A DNA stretch of 7,098 bases from Chloroflexota bacterium. Its GTDB lineage: Bacteria; Chloroflexota; Anaerolineae; Aggregatilineales; UBA3940. The translations under genes were made by a program, and so were the position numbers. Location: contig JAADYZ010000275.1 in NCBI GenBank assembly GCA_010092775.1, positions 1-7,098 of the forward strand, read 5' to 3'. Under the pieces are notes generated by a model. The model had not been told where the DNA came from and did no database searches. It was given only the letters and a program-made list of their open reading frames with translations. This document shows positions 6,537-7,098 of the stretch, piece after piece (the first letter of the stretch is position 1; each line of letters starts with the position of its first letter).

Positions 6537-7098
6537 TCATGAACCGTCTGTTTCAGGCTCTAGCGCGGCAAAGTACTCTAGCAATGAGCGATGAATAAAG
6601 GTGTAACTACCGCCCACCCGTCGTAGCAAGATTAGGCGGGATGCATGGTCAAGAAATGCTGCATAATTCAAAGGGGTATCTGCATCGCGATGTAGCATCC
6701 ATCGTAGGACGAAATGTTGCAAAGCGGGTGCAAAGCCAACCAAAAACCCGACCCACAAAAAATACCAAATAAGGCTAAACAGCCCCCAGACCAAGGCTCT
6801 GCTAATATCGTTCAATATGACTTGTGAGATAAACACGGCGAGGAAATAAACTACTGCACTAATCGCTCCTGCCAGCACTCCGTTTTCTATAGAACTGAAT
6901 ATCCCTTGGTTAGGATGTGAACTATCGTCAACGGTTACACTTTCCAGCCCGGTCAAGATTGCGGGGAGTGAAAATATTATTGGTAATGTTATGACATAGG
7001 CTAGTAAAAAACGATCTGGGTGCTGATAGGGCGCTTGGGAATTGAGGATGACAAATGTAAGAATGAAGGCTGCAAAGACGACGGGAATAACTGGCACA
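6537..7098 (-). CDS. C-terminal part of a multi-pass membrane protein, probably a NACHT-domain NTPase
   Basis: The last 187 codons or so of a minus-strand gene that enters from beyond the window. Four hydrophobic segments are visible at about residues 1-20, 30-51, 70-94 and 100-130 of the visible part. They are followed by LRWMLHRDADTPLNYAAFLD and LILLRRVGGSYTFIHRSLLEYFAAL near the C-terminus. That tail (usually 'RILLRKVGGGYIFIHRLLLDYFA') is familiar from the end of membrane-anchored NACHT NTPases in cyanobacteria and Chloroflexota, whose P-loop NTPase domain lies far upstream. NACHT proteins are STAND-type signalling or defence ATPases; this one's trigger is unknown. The NTPase domain itself lies outside the window, so the assignment rests on the tail only. 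The frame is uninterrupted and ends with TGA at 6537. No terminator hairpin with a T-run follows. Confidence 0.75.
   Translation of the reverse strand, partial: VPVIPVVFAAFILTFVILNSQAPYQHPDRFLLAYVITLPIIFSLPAILTGLESVTVDDSSHPNQGIFSSIENGVLAGAISAVVYFLAVFISQVILNDISRALVWGLFSLIWYFLWVGFLVGFAPALQHFVLRWMLHRDADTPLNYAAFLDHASRLILLRRVGGSYTFIHRSLLEYFAALEPETDGS

Noticed and set aside
6416..6598. 60-codon plus-strand frame
   Set aside because: Overlaps the end of the NACHT-type gene on the other strand and has no ribosome binding site or known motif.

Overview
The window looks like an accessory, partly decayed stretch of a Chloroflexota-type genome (filamentous Chloroflexia such as the Roseiflexus, Chloroflexus or Kouleothrix group). 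This is inferred from the gene content: a Ser/Thr kinase joined to a NarL-type histidine-kinase-like module and a LuxR helix-turn-helix, a short CpaF/TadA-type ATPase, a DUF4058 protein, a membrane-anchored NACHT-type C-terminus, and transposase and PIN fragments typical of those genomes. No rRNA, tRNA or CRISPR array was seen, so the assignment rests on protein style alone.

Layout. Bases 1-395 hold no convincing gene, but two inverted repeats lie just before the first gene. Bases 396-2003 (+) encode a 535-residue kinase/pseudo-histidine-kinase/LuxR protein. After a 98-base gap, 2102-3151 (+) encode a solitary CpaF-family secretion ATPase. These two genes are intact, have good ribosome binding sites and probably form one transcription unit. 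Bases 3244-3364 are a dense cluster of inverted repeats resembling, on the minus strand, the right end of an IS200/IS605-type element. Bases 3539-3742 (-) keep only the N-terminus of an integrase-type transposase. Bases 3743-4112 show nothing recognisable. Bases 4113-5033 (-) encode an intact DUF4058 protein.

From 5250 to about 6373 everything is broken. A VapC-like PIN toxin gene (-) has a stop and a frameshift, and it meets head to head a NarL-type response regulator (+) that has lost the first half of its receiver domain and carries an amber codon in its HTH. A minus-strand fragment of a bifunctional primase/polymerase N-terminus follows, with two compensating frame changes. Bases 6537-7098 (-) are the C-terminus of a multi-pass membrane protein with the tail typical of NACHT NTPases; it runs off the window.

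How the parts fit. The only apparent working system is the kinase plus ATPase pair. The kinase is a single soluble polypeptide that could couple Ser/Thr phosphorylation to DNA binding through a histidine-kinase-like middle domain lacking the phospho-accepting histidine (Asn290 in its place). The ATPase belongs to the family that powers Tad/Flp pili and related secretion systems, but no other pilus gene is in the window. The rest reads as an insertion and deletion hotspot holding remnants of toxin-antitoxin, regulatory, replication and transposition genes.
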